A stretch of DNA of 64,000 nt from Geoglobus sp. UBA235 (GTDB taxonomy: Archaea; Halobacteriota; Archaeoglobi; Archaeoglobales; Archaeoglobaceae), in contig DACG01000019.1 of the NCBI GenBank assembly GCA_002494725.1, forward strand, positions 70,537-134,536, in the 5' to 3' direction. Of this stretch, positions 16,247 through 25,405 are shown one piece after another. Numbering within the stretch: the first letter of the stretch is position 1; every line of letters starts with the position of its first letter. The notes below the pieces were generated by a model. It had not been told where the DNA came from. It saw only the letters and a list, made by a program, of their open reading frames with translations, and made no database searches. The translations under genes and the position numbers were made by a program.

Positions 16247-17544
16247 TTTCTCAGCCTTTTCTGAACCTCTTCAACATTCTCCCATTTTGTGAGAACATAG
16301 AGCATGTCGGATTTTCTTATAATCGTATCACCCTTCGCCACCTCTATTTCCCCATCTCTTTTCACGGCTGCGATTATGGTATTCTTGGGAAGCTTTATCT
16401 CTGAGATCCTTTTGTTATCTATCTCGGACTCAATTTCCAGTACAACGACTCCCTCCTTGATCTCTCCTACCTCTTTGATCTTCATCAGCCTCAGAATCTT
16501 CATAACCTCAAGGTAGGTTGATTTCCTCGGAGAGAGAACTGCATCAATTCCCACCTTCTCAAAAAGAGGGATATAGTCTCTCTTATCAACCCTGACAAAT
16601 GCCTTTCTCACTCCAAGAGATTTTCCGAGAAGGCCTATGAGCAGGTTTTTCTCATCGCTGTCGGTGCATGCGATTATCACATCTGCCTTTTCAACCTCCT
16701 CCTCCATCATCAGGTTGAGGTCCGTTCCATCTCCTGCAATGATCTTCGTTCTTCTGAGCTCTTTTGAAGCATCTTCCGCTATTTTCATGTCTCTCTCAAT
16801 TAGCTTTATGTTGAGATTGGCTCTCTCAAGGAGCTTGGCGGTGTAGATTCCAACTGTTCCGGCTCCAACAATCACGACACTCTTGGCTATGTGCTCCCCT
16901 ATCGCTCCCCTCACAAGATGAATCTCATCGCTCTTTCCAAGAACTGCTATCTTGTCTCCGGGGCTGAGAATCTCGTTTCCGCCCGGAAGAATTATGTCAT
17001 CACCCCTGTGTATTGCGGCAACTATGACATTTTTCGGAAAATTGATCTCGGAAATTCTTTTACCTGCGACAGCAGAATTCTCGCTGACTGAGAGCTCAAC
17101 AAGAAGCAGATCCTCCAGCTCTGCAAACTCAATTGAGCCGGGAAGGGTTACAAGCTTGGCGAACTCAGAGGCAAGAACGAGCTCGGGGCAGACGAGGACA
17201 TCGTAGCCAACGGGGTGATCTCTTATAACCGGCCTGTCCGCATAATCGGGATTGGCAACCCTGACAATAACTGTTTTCACACCAATCTTTTTTGCAGCAA
17301 GTGCTGAAAGCAGATTTACCTCATCATTTCCTGTCACGGCTATGAAGAGGTGGGCATCCTCAACACCAGCCCTTTTCAGGGTTTTTACACTTGCTGCATT
17401 TCCCTTAACAACCTCCACGTTCAGTCTGTTTACCTCATTTGCCTTCTCCTCGTCCCTCTCAATGACCGTCACATCATAGCTGTCTGCAAGCTCCTGGGCG
17501 ATGCTGTAGCCAACCTCTCCTGCCCCGGCAATGACGATCTTCAT
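16243..17544 (-). CDS. trkA: TrkA, NAD-binding gating subunit of the K+ uptake system
   Basis: Cytoplasmic ring protein that binds nucleotides and gates TrkH. It consists of two RCK units in tandem: GAGEVGYSIAQEL (residue 6 onward) and VGAGTVGIYTAKLL (about residue 226 onward) are the two dinucleotide-binding Rossmann turns, each followed by a TrkA-C domain (around 150-215 and 360-430). At 433 residues it is the normal double-RCK size. Its start overlaps the tatC stop. Confidence 0.94.
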   Translation of the reverse strand: MKIVIAGAGEVGYSIAQELADSYDVTVIERDEEKANEVNRLNVEVVKGNAASVKTLKRAGVEDAHLFIAVTGNDEVNLLSALAAKKIGVKTVIVRVANPDYADRPVIRDHPVGYDVLVCPELVLASEFAKLVTLPGSIEFAELEDLLLVELSVSENSAVAGKRISEINFPKNVIVAAIHRGDDIILPGGNEILSPGDKIAVLGKSDEIHLVRGAIGEHIAKSVVIVGAGTVGIYTAKLLERANLNIKLIERDMKIAEDASKELRRTKIIAGDGTDLNLMMEEEVEKADVIIACTDSDEKNLLIGLLGKSLGVRKAFVRVDKRDYIPLFEKVGIDAVLSPRKSTYLEVMKILRLMKIKEVGEIKEGVVVLEIESEIDNKRISEIKLPKNTIIAAVKRDGEIEVAKGDTIIRKSDMLYVLTKWENVEEVQKRLRK

Positions 17545-18260
17545 TTCTCTCCACCTTCAAAAACCCTGGCTATTAAAATACTTAACTCGTACATCACAAC
17601 AACTGCAGTTAAAATTATCACCTGGCTCAATCCGGTTATGTCGAATGTTATGTTTGTTGCAAGTATGAAAACTGCTATGTATATTATCAGTCTCTTCTCC
17701 TTCAGCCACTTTGAGGATGCAAGCCTGAGCTTGACTGCAACAAGGGTGGCTGTTGGAATCTGAAATGCAAGGCCAATTGAAAGTGTTAGCTTCACAGAAT
17801 TCTGAAGGGATTCTCTGACAGAAAGATACGGCTCGGCTCCAAAGTACTCAACAACGAAGGTTGAGTAGAGAACTGGAAGAATGAGGAAGTATGAAAGGAG
17901 GGCACCGATGATGAAGGACACGTATGAGAATGGGAATACAAGCCTCAGAAATCTTCTCTCGTGCTCGTAAAGACCGGGCTTCATGAATAGGTAGAGCTGG
18001 TATATTATCCAGGGGTAGGTTATTATGAAGGCAATGAAGGCTGAGAGCAGAATTCTTGCTATCATGTATTCGGGAGGTGTGTAGACAACCATCTCCCTGC
18101 CTTGGAAAAGATTGTTCCAGATGTAGGTTATCAGATGATCGGATCTGTAAAAGAGAATTCCCAGAACTATGAAATACGGGATTGCTGCTTTTACTGTTCT
18201 GTCTCTCAGCTCAGCTATGTGCTCTCTGAGCTCCATGTCCCTGTCCTCAGGAGGTTTCAC
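17541..18260 (-). CDS. tatC: TatC, twin-arginine translocase core subunit
   Basis: Six-helix membrane protein that receives folded, twin-arginine signal substrates. The N-terminal ELREHIAELRDR is the conserved cytoplasmic signal-binding segment, and hydrophobic helices follow through residue 230. The GTG at 18260 fits a minus-strand GTTTTATTTA box about 28 nt upstream; the internal ATG at 18236 is the alternative. No tatA is adjacent. At 239 residues the length is normal. Confidence 0.93.
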   Translation of the reverse strand: MKPPEDRDMELREHIAELRDRTVKAAIPYFIVLGILFYRSDHLITYIWNNLFQGREMVVYTPPEYMIARILLSAFIAFIITYPWIIYQLYLFMKPGLYEHERRFLRLVFPFSYVSFIIGALLSYFLILPVLYSTFVVEYFGAEPYLSVRESLQNSVKLTLSIGLAFQIPTATLVAVKLRLASSKWLKEKRLIIYIAVFILATNITFDITGLSQVIILTAVVVMYELSILIARVFEGGEK

Positions 18261-18371
18261 ATGGAAAGGTTACACGTGGTAAATAAAACTGTTCCGGGTT
18301 GTGCCTGGCAGTTTTGACAGGACTCGAAATTAAAGGAAAATGATTTATCCCAGCTGAAGTATCCGGGTTCA

Positions 18372-19502
18372 ATGGATTTAACACCGGAAGAAGAAAGACT
18401 ACTTGAGAGTGATAATGACACTGTAAAAAAGTGCATGGAAATTCTTGTAGCTCTCGGGGAGATTTACGGGGCTGAAAGGCTTGTTGAGATAAAATCTGCT
18501 CAGATCTCTGGAATTTCATACAGAAACATAGGTGATGCCGGACTTGAATGGCTTGAGAATCTGGATGCAAAAGTCGCTGTTAAGAGCTATACAAACCCTG
18601 CGGGAATGGATGTTGAAAGATGGGAGGAGATGGGCATAGATTGTGAATTTTACGAAAAGCAGATCAGGATTTTAAAGGCCATTGAAAAACTTGGAGTTGA
18701 GATAAGCCTTACATGCACCCCGTATTATCTTGACACTCCCTCCTTTGGAGATCACCTTGCATGGGCCGAGAGTTCGGCTGTAGTTTATGCTAACTCCGTA
18801 ATCGGAGCGAGAACAAACAGAGAAAGCGGGATATCCGCACTTGCATCGGCCATAATAGGGAAAACCCCGTGCTACGGGCTTCACATAAAAGAGAACAGGG
18901 CACCTGAAATAAGGGTCAGGGTTGGCAGAGAGGTGAATCCGTCAATTGCAGGATACGAGCTTGGAAAAATTACAGGATCAAAAATCCCTCTTGTGGATTT
19001 TGGAAGACCTCTTTCAAGAGATGAGCTAAAGCTCTTTGGAGCTGCTCTTGCAGCAAGTGGTGGGGCAGGAATGTTCCACGCCGTAAACCTGACTCCGGAG
19101 TGGGGGGATTTCGAGGTGCCGGATGAAAAAATTGAAATTGACCAGTTTCAGATTGACCCGGAATGTGATCCAGATCTGATAGCCATCGGCTGCCCCCATA
19201 CCTCTGCTGAGGAGCTTGAAAAAATACTTGCGTTGCTGAAGAGGTATGGGAGGGTGAAAAGAGAGGTTTGGGTATTCACATCCAGAGAGGTGATGAGAAA
19301 AAATCCCGGCATTGTTGGGGAAATTGAGAAATTTGGTGTGAGGATGTTTGCAGACACATGCATGGTTGTATCTCCGGCAACCGAGAGATTTGAATGCGTG
19401 ATGGTTAACAGCGGGAAGGCATTTGAATATCTTCCAAAGCTCAGAGGGGTAAATGCTGTGTTTGGAGATTTGAGTGAATGCATAAGGAGGGCGACAGAAT
19501 GA
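18372..19502 (+). CDS. Phosphomevalonate dehydratase large subunit (AcnX-type)
   Basis: Aconitase-X family iron-sulfur dehydratase. In archaea this pair dehydrates (R)-5-phosphomevalonate to trans-anhydromevalonate phosphate in the modified mevalonate pathway. Family segments are EIKSAQISGISYRNIGDAG, SYTNPAGMD, SLTCTPYYLD (cluster cysteine region), ARTNRESGISAL and ADTCMVVSPATERF. At 376 residues it is full length. A TTTATCC box about 26 nt before the ATG suggests a leaderless transcript. The small subunit overlaps its end by 4 nt. The isoprenoid genes idi2 and idsA lie later in the window. Confidence 0.88.
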   Translation: MDLTPEEERLLESDNDTVKKCMEILVALGEIYGAERLVEIKSAQISGISYRNIGDAGLEWLENLDAKVAVKSYTNPAGMDVERWEEMGIDCEFYEKQIRILKAIEKLGVEISLTCTPYYLDTPSFGDHLAWAESSAVVYANSVIGARTNRESGISALASAIIGKTPCYGLHIKENRAPEIRVRVGREVNPSIAGYELGKITGSKIPLVDFGRPLSRDELKLFGAALAASGGAGMFHAVNLTPEWGDFEVPDEKIEIDQFQIDPECDPDLIAIGCPHTSAEELEKILALLKRYGRVKREVWVFTSREVMRKNPGIVGEIEKFGVRMFADTCMVVSPATERFECVMVNSGKAFEYLPKLRGVNAVFGDLSECIRRATE

Positions 19503-19903
19503 GGATCAGGGCAAGAACCATATCGAGGGGTCGGGCTGAGGGGGTTGCTGTTGTTTCAGAAAAGCCGGTTTCATTTCTGGGTGATGTGGATCCTGAAACA
19601 GGTGATATTGTTGACAGGAACAGTGATGTATTTGGAGAGAACATTTCTGGCAAAATATTCATCTTTCCTGAGAGCAGAGGATCAACGGTGGGAACTTACG
19701 TGTTGCTGCAGATGAGGAAGAAGGGTACGGCTCCTGCAGGGATTGTGATGCTCGAAAGCGAGGCGATTGTTGCTGTTGGAGCAATAATCTCTGAAATACC
19801 ACTTGTTGACAGACCCGAGATCAATGTTTTGGACATGGTGAAGAATGGAGATCGTGTCAGAATAACTGCTGGAAGGGAGGGGTTGATTGAGATTGATAGA
19901 TGA
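19499..19903 (+). CDS. Phosphomevalonate dehydratase small subunit (DUF126)
   Basis: Swivelling-domain partner of the large subunit. Motifs are RTISRGRAEGVAVVS at the N-terminus, GKIFIFPESRGSTVGTYVL and AIVAVGAIISEIPLVD. At 134 residues it has the standard length. The start is ATG 19499 at an ATGA junction with the large subunit; the codons upstream in frame belong to that gene. The next gene starts within its last codons, suggesting the protease below is cotranscribed. Confidence 0.87.
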   Translation: MRIRARTISRGRAEGVAVVSEKPVSFLGDVDPETGDIVDRNSDVFGENISGKIFIFPESRGSTVGTYVLLQMRKKGTAPAGIVMLESEAIVAVGAIISEIPLVDRPEINVLDMVKNGDRVRITAGREGLIEIDR

Positions 19904-20903
19904 AACTCGCATATCAGAATTCTTCCAGGTGTATCACAGGGAATATGGAAAGGATTTTGTCAGATATCACGTCATTCCAATGGTCAATTTAAGGGATGAG
20001 AGACTTCATCTCTTCTTTCAGGAGATGTCAGCAGATTATGACGTTTCCCTTTACATGAAGCATGGAGAGTTTGTTCTGGAGGTGAAAAAAAGGAAAGAAA
20101 GGTACTGGGTAAATGCTCTCCTTTTTGTCATCACATTTATGAGCGTTGCCTTTACAGGAAGCATGTTTTATGGAAGCTTTAACCCCCTCCAGGGAATTGA
20201 GTTTGCGATTGCAGTTATGTTTGTTCTTGGCAGTCATGAGATGGGTCACTTCATCGCATCGAAAAGATGGAGGATGAAAGCCTCCCTGCCATACTTCATA
20301 CCATTTCCGACAATCATAGGGACGCTGGGTGCGATAATAAAGCAGAGAGGTGTTATAAGGAGCAGAAAGGCCCTTCTTGAGATCGGAATTTCAGGACCGA
20401 TTGCGGGGCTTGTCGCCTCTGTTGTGGTTACATATTACGGACTGAAGCTAACCCCTCCTGAACCTGTGGAGGGAGGGGGTGGAATAATTCTTGGAGAACC
20501 CCTGCTTTTTGGCCTTATCGCAAAACTTGCAGGATTTGATGGATTTTACATCCATCCCGTGGCATTTGCAGGGTGGGTGGGGATGTTTGTGACAGCTCTG
20601 AACCTTGTGCCGGTTGGACAGCTCGATGGTGGGCATGCAATGAGAGCAATTCTTGGAGAGCAGGCAGATATTGTGTCAAGGGTTTTTCCGCTTGTTCTCA
20701 TTGGCATAGGATTTCTTTACAGGGAATCGGGAGTTTGGTTCTTCTGGGGTCTGGTAACACTCTTTTTCTCCATGCAGAAACATCCCAAACCATCAGACGA
20801 CTCTCCACTGCCTCTCAGCTACAAGATTGCGGGAGCAATCACGTTTGCACTTGGCGCAATGTGCTTCACCCCCGTTCCCTTTCAGATTTCGGAAGGTTTA
20901 TAA
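19887..20903 (+). CDS. Site-2 protease family (M50) membrane metalloprotease
   Basis: Intramembrane zinc protease. A soluble N-terminal portion of about 70 residues precedes the membrane domain. The zinc motif HEMGH sits in VLGSHEMGHFIAS, and the third metal ligand region is GQLDGGHA. Several further hydrophobic helices follow. It has TTG as its start, supported by GGGAGGGG just upstream (19875-19882). The substrate is unknown. It overlaps the phosphomevalonate dehydratase small subunit gene by 17 nt. Confidence 0.88.
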   Translation: MRLIDETRISEFFQVYHREYGKDFVRYHVIPMVNLRDERLHLFFQEMSADYDVSLYMKHGEFVLEVKKRKERYWVNALLFVITFMSVAFTGSMFYGSFNPLQGIEFAIAVMFVLGSHEMGHFIASKRWRMKASLPYFIPFPTIIGTLGAIIKQRGVIRSRKALLEIGISGPIAGLVASVVVTYYGLKLTPPEPVEGGGGIILGEPLLFGLIAKLAGFDGFYIHPVAFAGWVGMFVTALNLVPVGQLDGGHAMRAILGEQADIVSRVFPLVLIGIGFLYRESGVWFFWGLVTLFFSMQKHPKPSDDSPLPLSYKIAGAITFALGAMCFTPVPFQISEGL

Positions 20904-20917
20904 TATCATGATTGAAT

Positions 20918-21478
20918 ATGGTGAATCACGTGAGGTGGCAGGAAAAAATAGTAAGGGTGCTGGACTCAAAGCTGGAGTACATCCGGAGTGAAAGAACTGC
21001 GGCGATCCTTGTACCGATAATTGTGACTGAAAGTCCGGAAATCGTGATGATAAAGAGGAAGAAGAATCTGAGCAGAAGTGCAGGGCACATAGCATTTCCG
21101 GGAGGTATGAGGGATGAGAACGAAAACCCTCTTGAAACCGCATTGAGGGAGGCTGAAGAGGAGATTGGGGTGAGAAGGGATGAGGTGGAAGTTCTCGGAT
21201 TTCTTACACCAAGAGAGGTTGTGGAGCACAGGATAAAGATACATCCTGTTGTTGGGGCGATATTCACAAGGGACTTTGAGAGAAACGATTATGAGGTGGA
21301 GAGAATTCTTGTTGACAGGCTTGAGAGTGTTCTTAGATCGAGAAGGATTGCTGACTGGGGACCAAACTTTGAGTGTGATGGTGAGCTCGTCTGGGGAGCT
21401 TCAAGCAGGATACTTGATGACCTTTACATGAGGATAATAGAGCATTACGGGAACATAGACTCCTTTTTTGGAAACTAA
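20918..21478 (+). CDS. Nudix hydrolase, CoA-pyrophosphatase-like
   Basis: The Nudix box runs from GGMRDENEN to REAEEEIGV (about residues 63-87), with the upstream AGHIAFPGG segment typical of the CoA-diphosphatase (NUDT7/YeaB) subgroup. The substrate is therefore likely CoA or a related nucleoside diphosphate. A TTTATAAT box at 20897-20904 lies rather close to ATG 20918, so GTG 20921 or GTG 20930 could be the true leaderless start. At 186 residues it is typical. Confidence 0.85.
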   Translation: MVNHVRWQEKIVRVLDSKLEYIRSERTAAILVPIIVTESPEIVMIKRKKNLSRSAGHIAFPGGMRDENENPLETALREAEEEIGVRRDEVEVLGFLTPREVVEHRIKIHPVVGAIFTRDFERNDYEVERILVDRLESVLRSRRIADWGPNFECDGELVWGASSRILDDLYMRIIEHYGNIDSFFGN

Positions 21479-21510
21479 TTTAAATAACTGCTCCCATAAA
21501 ATCTCTCAAA

Positions 21511-22452
21511 ATGAGGTTGCTTACAATTGGAGCTGGAAAGGGAGCAAGAATTGCCGAGATGTTCTCTCAAAAAGGAGCCAGAGTTAACAAAATCAATCTG
21601 TTCAAAACATTTGCAGTCGTCAAATCCTTGGAGGATTTAAGAATGCTCAAACACATTGAAGATGGGAAAAAATTTTACGCAGTATACCGGGATGGAGAAG
21701 TGGATGTTAGGAGCGTCTTCAATAACATTCTGTCTTTCAATGAGATTTTTGAAGCATCTCTCGTTATATGCGATCTACTCGATGATTTCTCATGCCATGC
21801 ATCCATAAAAATTGGAGAGGAATTCAATTCAACAACTGAAGAGCCGACAATATGTCTTGCAATCTCTCCACCATTAGACAGTCCTGAGGGTGTGAATGTG
21901 ACATTTATGCGAATAAAGTCTCTTCTGAGATCTTTTGATTTTCTCTTTTTGTTTGAAAGCAAGGATGGTTATGAGGATGAGATTCTGAAAACATTTAATA
22001 CACTCTCTCTTGTTGGAGAGATCGATGTTAAAAGGCAGGTAAGCGGGGAGGTTGTTGTTGACACAAGTGACTTCATAAACTCCCTGTCAGGAGATGGGAT
22101 CAGTGTTGCAGGAATCATGAGTGAAAAACTGCCTTTCAAGATTTTAAGAAGGCTCAAAAGAGCAGGAATGAGCGAAACAATTGCTGAAAGAACTGAAAGA
22201 ATGGTAAAAATGTTTGATCAGGCGGTCAAGAATGTAAGTGCAAGAGCTGAGATAGGTTCCGCAAAGAAGGGGCTCATTGTATTTTCAGGTGATCCGGATG
22301 AGATAACGATGGACGGGATGTTTGAGTGCATTAAATCAATGGAAAGAATAAATCCATCAATGCTTGTTAGATATGGAGACTATCCAATTCCAAATTCAAA
22401 TGAGCTGAATGCCGTTGTCGTTTTCTCGGGAATAAAGAAGTTCAGGTTATGA
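21511..22452 (+). CDS. Divergent FtsZ/tubulin-superfamily-like protein
   Basis: A 313-residue protein with an FtsZ-like plan. The N-terminus LLTIGAGKGARIAEMF recalls the first glycine-rich turn, and the C-terminal half has a GLIVFSGDPDEITMDGM segment and VRYGDYPIPNSNELNAVVVFSGI, which match the FtsZ/CetZ C-terminal domain (GDYP...SGI). The GGGTGTG signature of GTP-binding FtsZ is not visible; CLAISPPLDSPEG stands roughly where it would be. The function is unknown: it could be a non-canonical cytoskeletal protein without GTPase activity. The 3' end overlaps map by 11 nt. Confidence 0.6.
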   Translation: MRLLTIGAGKGARIAEMFSQKGARVNKINLFKTFAVVKSLEDLRMLKHIEDGKKFYAVYRDGEVDVRSVFNNILSFNEIFEASLVICDLLDDFSCHASIKIGEEFNSTTEEPTICLAISPPLDSPEGVNVTFMRIKSLLRSFDFLFLFESKDGYEDEILKTFNTLSLVGEIDVKRQVSGEVVVDTSDFINSLSGDGISVAGIMSEKLPFKILRRLKRAGMSETIAERTERMVKMFDQAVKNVSARAEIGSAKKGLIVFSGDPDEITMDGMFECIKSMERINPSMLVRYGDYPIPNSNELNAVVVFSGIKKFRL

Positions 22453-23299
22453 TCCTCGCTCCGCTCTCCTCAACAACAACCGTGTGTTCGGCCTGACTGA
22501 CTGGCTCCTTCTTTATCTCTGTAAGGACGGGATATGCTCTCAGCACACCATCCCTGACCAGCTTCGAGATTATTATCTCTCTTGGATTCCTTAGCCACCT
22601 TTTTGCAAATGGCAGGGTTCTGTATTTCTCCACTTCCGACAGAATCTCTCTTGCCATCCTCATTCTAACGGGCTTCGATGAGATTACAGAATATATTTCT
22701 GTCTCTGCTCTCTCTGAAACCCTTCCGGCTCCGCTTGTTATGAATGGCTCTATTGCAAAGATCATTCCCTCCTCCACTTTAACTCCCTTCTCAACCCTGT
22801 AGTTGTAGATTGTTGGGGGAGCATGAGCAACGTAGGGCATAAACCCGTGACCCGTTAGATTGTAGACAGGTCTGAATCCAAACTCCTTGGCAACACTCTC
22901 AATCTGTTCACCTATTTCGGAGGTTGTTATTCCCGGCTCTATTACCTCAATTGCCCTCTTTAAGGCAAGCTCGGCACACTCAACGAGCTCATCATGATCT
23001 CCGAGATTGACTGTAAGGGCTGTGTCGGCTATGAAACCATCTACATGAGCTCCAATATCAATTTTCACCAGATCCCCCTCCCTGAAAACTCTCTGATCAT
23101 TCTTTGATGGTGTGCAGTGTGCAGCATCCTCGTTCAGGGATATGTTGCATGGAAATGCCGGTTCAGCTCCGAGCTCGGCAATTCTATTTTCCACAAATTC
23201 GGCAACCTCGAGCATCTTCACTCCAGGCTTTACAAGCTTCACAACCTCATCTCTGAGTTGTTTCAGTATTTCACCAGCTTTTTCATGCTTTTCCATCAT
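22442..23299 (-). CDS. map: Methionine aminopeptidase, type II
   Basis: Removes initiator methionine. The pita-bread fold metal ligands are visible in KIDIGAHVDGFIADTAL, NLTGHGF, FAIEPF and the terminal SQAEHTVVV. The insertion between the second and third ligand segments (roughly residues 205-260) marks the archaeal/eukaryotic type II form. At 285 residues it is of normal size. It follows the pepQ-like gene with a 4-nt overlap, so two proline- or methionine-type peptidases form one operon. Confidence 0.95.
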   Translation of the reverse strand: MMEKHEKAGEILKQLRDEVVKLVKPGVKMLEVAEFVENRIAELGAEPAFPCNISLNEDAAHCTPSKNDQRVFREGDLVKIDIGAHVDGFIADTALTVNLGDHDELVECAELALKRAIEVIEPGITTSEIGEQIESVAKEFGFRPVYNLTGHGFMPYVAHAPPTIYNYRVEKGVKVEEGMIFAIEPFITSGAGRVSERAETEIYSVISSKPVRMRMAREILSEVEKYRTLPFAKRWLRNPREIIISKLVRDGVLRAYPVLTEIKKEPVSQAEHTVVVEESGARIIT

Positions 23300-24402
23300 T
23301 TTACCAGCCTCACAATATCCTCAAACTGTGTCAGAACCTCACACCCACTTTTCCTGACCACCACAGTATCCTCCACTCTCACGCCACCTACACCTTCGTA
23401 ATAAAGCCCGGGTTCGAGAGTTATCACCATCCCGGTCTTCAGCTCCTCTCCTCTTTCATATATTCTCGGCCTTTCGTGAACCTCAAGCCCAACTCCATGA
23501 CCTGTGGAATGAATGAATCCCTCCTTTGCCTTCTGTCTGAGCGTTGTGTATCCATGAGATTCGAGAACATCACAGACGAGGAAATGAACTTCTTCCCCGC
23601 TAACACCGTCTTTTATCATCTCAATGGCCCTGTTCTTTGCCTCCACACACGCATCAAGCATTTCCTCTATCTCATGGTTCTCCTGAATCATTACCGTTCT
23701 TGTAAAATCTGAATGATAACCTGTTTTTCTGTCCCTTGGAAACACATCGAATATCACATGGAACTCGATATCCCCATGACCGGTGCAGTGGGGGTCGGAA
23801 CTCTCAGAGTCTCCTGAAATTATGGTATCCTCCGCCATGAATCCTCTTGAGTAGAGAAAGCTTTCAACCCTATTTCTCAGCCTTTCGGAATTTCTCTCCT
23901 TTCTCAGAATCTCAAGGAAAAACCTGAATGCCTGAATGGTTGCATCGCTGGTTTCCTTTATGTTTCTTATCTCTTCCGGAGTTTTGACTGCTCTCATTAT
24001 GCTGTAGGGATTTTCCACAATATGAACATCAAATTTCTCGGCAAACGTCTGGTAGAGAAAGGCGGGAAAGTCGTCGGGGACAAGCACCCTTTTTCCATGA
24101 TGGGTCATGATCAGGTCAGCATATGTTTCCGCAAGTGCTTTTTTTGCATCTCCCAATTCCTTTAGTCTCTCATGAAATCCAAGATCGTTCAGGCTTGCAA
24201 TCTCTCTGACTCTGCTCTCCCTTTCTGCCCTCCTTCTTTCCATCTCGGGAACAACAAGCAGTTCTGTCCCATCATCCCCTATCATGTAAAAAACGGGATC
24301 GGGTACTCTGAACTTTGTTGCGTAGTAGAGGTTGGGATTTTTTGAGCTTGCGTACATGATGAAGAACTGGGCATCATGCTCTGTGAAGAACTCCTGGAGC
24401 AT
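23296..24402 (-). CDS. Xaa-Pro dipeptidase/aminopeptidase (M24 family)
   Basis: Cleaves peptide bonds before proline. It has an N-terminal creatinase-like domain (about 1-135) and a C-terminal pita-bread catalytic domain. Metal ligands can be seen in IFDVFPRDRKTGYHSDFTR, the HSTGHGVGLEVHE segment, TLEPGLYY and GVRVEDTVVV. At 368 residues it is typical of archaeal PepQ. It lies upstream of map on the same strand. Confidence 0.9.
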   Translation of the reverse strand: MLQEFFTEHDAQFFIMYASSKNPNLYYATKFRVPDPVFYMIGDDGTELLVVPEMERRRAERESRVREIASLNDLGFHERLKELGDAKKALAETYADLIMTHHGKRVLVPDDFPAFLYQTFAEKFDVHIVENPYSIMRAVKTPEEIRNIKETSDATIQAFRFFLEILRKERNSERLRNRVESFLYSRGFMAEDTIISGDSESSDPHCTGHGDIEFHVIFDVFPRDRKTGYHSDFTRTVMIQENHEIEEMLDACVEAKNRAIEMIKDGVSGEEVHFLVCDVLESHGYTTLRQKAKEGFIHSTGHGVGLEVHERPRIYERGEELKTGMVITLEPGLYYEGVGGVRVEDTVVVRKSGCEVLTQFEDIVRLVK

Positions 24403-24449
24403 GGAACATCAACGCACCTCTTGGTTATAAGTTTTTCATCAGAGGGTAA

Positions 24450-24459
24450 ACATTTTTAA
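24450..24459 (+). promoter_or_regulatory. TATA-like box ahead of the 33-residue repeat protein
   Basis: CATTTTTAAC lies about 27 nt before the ATG at 24482, as expected for a leaderless transcript. It supports the small frame as a real gene. Confidence 0.4.
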
Positions 24460-24481
24460 CCAGAAAAGTCAATGAATTATC

Positions 24482-24583
24482 ATGAGCGATAAGAAGGAGG
24501 TTTATTACGTCGGTGAGGAGGTCAAGGCAAAGAAGAAGCTCTACTACTACGGGGAGGAGACGAAGGCAGAAAAGAAGGAATAG
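24482..24583 (+). CDS. 33-residue protein made of two 13-residue repeats
   Basis: The frame encodes MSDKKE followed by two near-copies of one unit, VYYVGEEVKAKKK and LYYYGEETKAEKK, then a final E. It is very rich in lysine, glutamate and tyrosine. A TATA-like box is correctly spaced upstream. It overlaps the 3' end of the convergent primase-like gene by 62 nt, and in that overlap the opposite frame reads as a low-complexity proline/serine tail, which suggests that this strand is the constrained one. Function unknown. Confidence 0.5.
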   Translation: MSDKKEVYYVGEEVKAKKKLYYYGEETKAEKKE

Positions 24584-25361
24584 CCATCCTTCTTGGATCA
24601 AAATCAGACAATTCCTCAGGAGACAGTGGTATGCATATCCTGCTCACAAGGCCATTCAGTGAGTAGGGAAGCCTTATCAGTCTCATTTCTCCATTTGTGA
24701 CCCACTCGTCTATTGCATAATGCCTGTACTGTTTGGAGATATCGATTCTTTCATCCCTGCTCATTCTCGCTGCTCTCTCATCCAGAACGTGAATGTGAAA
24801 TCCCCTGCCTGAATAAACAATTCTCACTTCTCTGTATTCACCTTTCAGCTCATCGTAGAGCATCTGACAGTATTTTCTTGCTCTTCTGAACTCAATCATG
24901 CAGAAGCTCAGTCCCTGCCCTCTTTTCATCTTCTCGCCAACATTCCCGTGGTACGGACAGTCTATGTTTTCGGGATCAATGTCAAATGCAAGCTCCTGCC
25001 CGAGGAAACCATCACAGTCCCAGCAGTCTCTGTAGGTTTTCCCGCATCTATCACATGCTGTTAAATCGGCATAGATATTTCTGTCGTAATAAACACCTTC
25101 CGGGAGGTAATAGAGGATGTGATCAAGCACATCTGCAAAATCTCTGTGAGAGTCAATTATTACCGCTTTCTTTCTTATATTCTCGAATTGCTTCCTGTAT
25201 ATTCCGCTGTGTCTCCCCACAATCACGGCAAATGCTGTTTTCTCTATTTTTCTGTGAGACAGCCACTTCAATGCCATATCAGTCCGGAACTCCTCTCTGT
25301 AAAACCTCTCTCTTTCTTTGAGGGTGGATGGTCTCATTTTTTCTGGAAATCTGTACACCAT
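24522..25361 (-). CDS. DNA primase small subunit (PriS)-like protein
   Basis: Archaeo-eukaryotic primase family. The catalytic aspartates are in ELAFDIDPEN, the zinc cluster in CDRCGKTYRDCWDC, and the nucleotide-binding region in VYSGRGFHIHVLD and RLIRLPYSLNG. At 279 residues it is clearly shorter than most archaeal PriS (about 330-390), the shortage being after the RLIRLP segment, and the last 20 residues are an SP-rich tail read opposite a small gene. It could be the replicative PriS of this lineage or a PriS paralogue; no priL is adjacent. Confidence 0.8.
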   Translation of the reverse strand: MVYRFPEKMRPSTLKERERFYREEFRTDMALKWLSHRKIEKTAFAVIVGRHSGIYRKQFENIRKKAVIIDSHRDFADVLDHILYYLPEGVYYDRNIYADLTACDRCGKTYRDCWDCDGFLGQELAFDIDPENIDCPYHGNVGEKMKRGQGLSFCMIEFRRARKYCQMLYDELKGEYREVRIVYSGRGFHIHVLDERAARMSRDERIDISKQYRHYAIDEWVTNGEMRLIRLPYSLNGLVSRICIPLSPEELSDFDPRRMAIPSFLPSSPPRSSRASSLP

Positions 25362-25405
25362 AACGTCATTCTTTCAGAAACCCTGAAAAGCTTTTTGCCC
25401 CTCAA

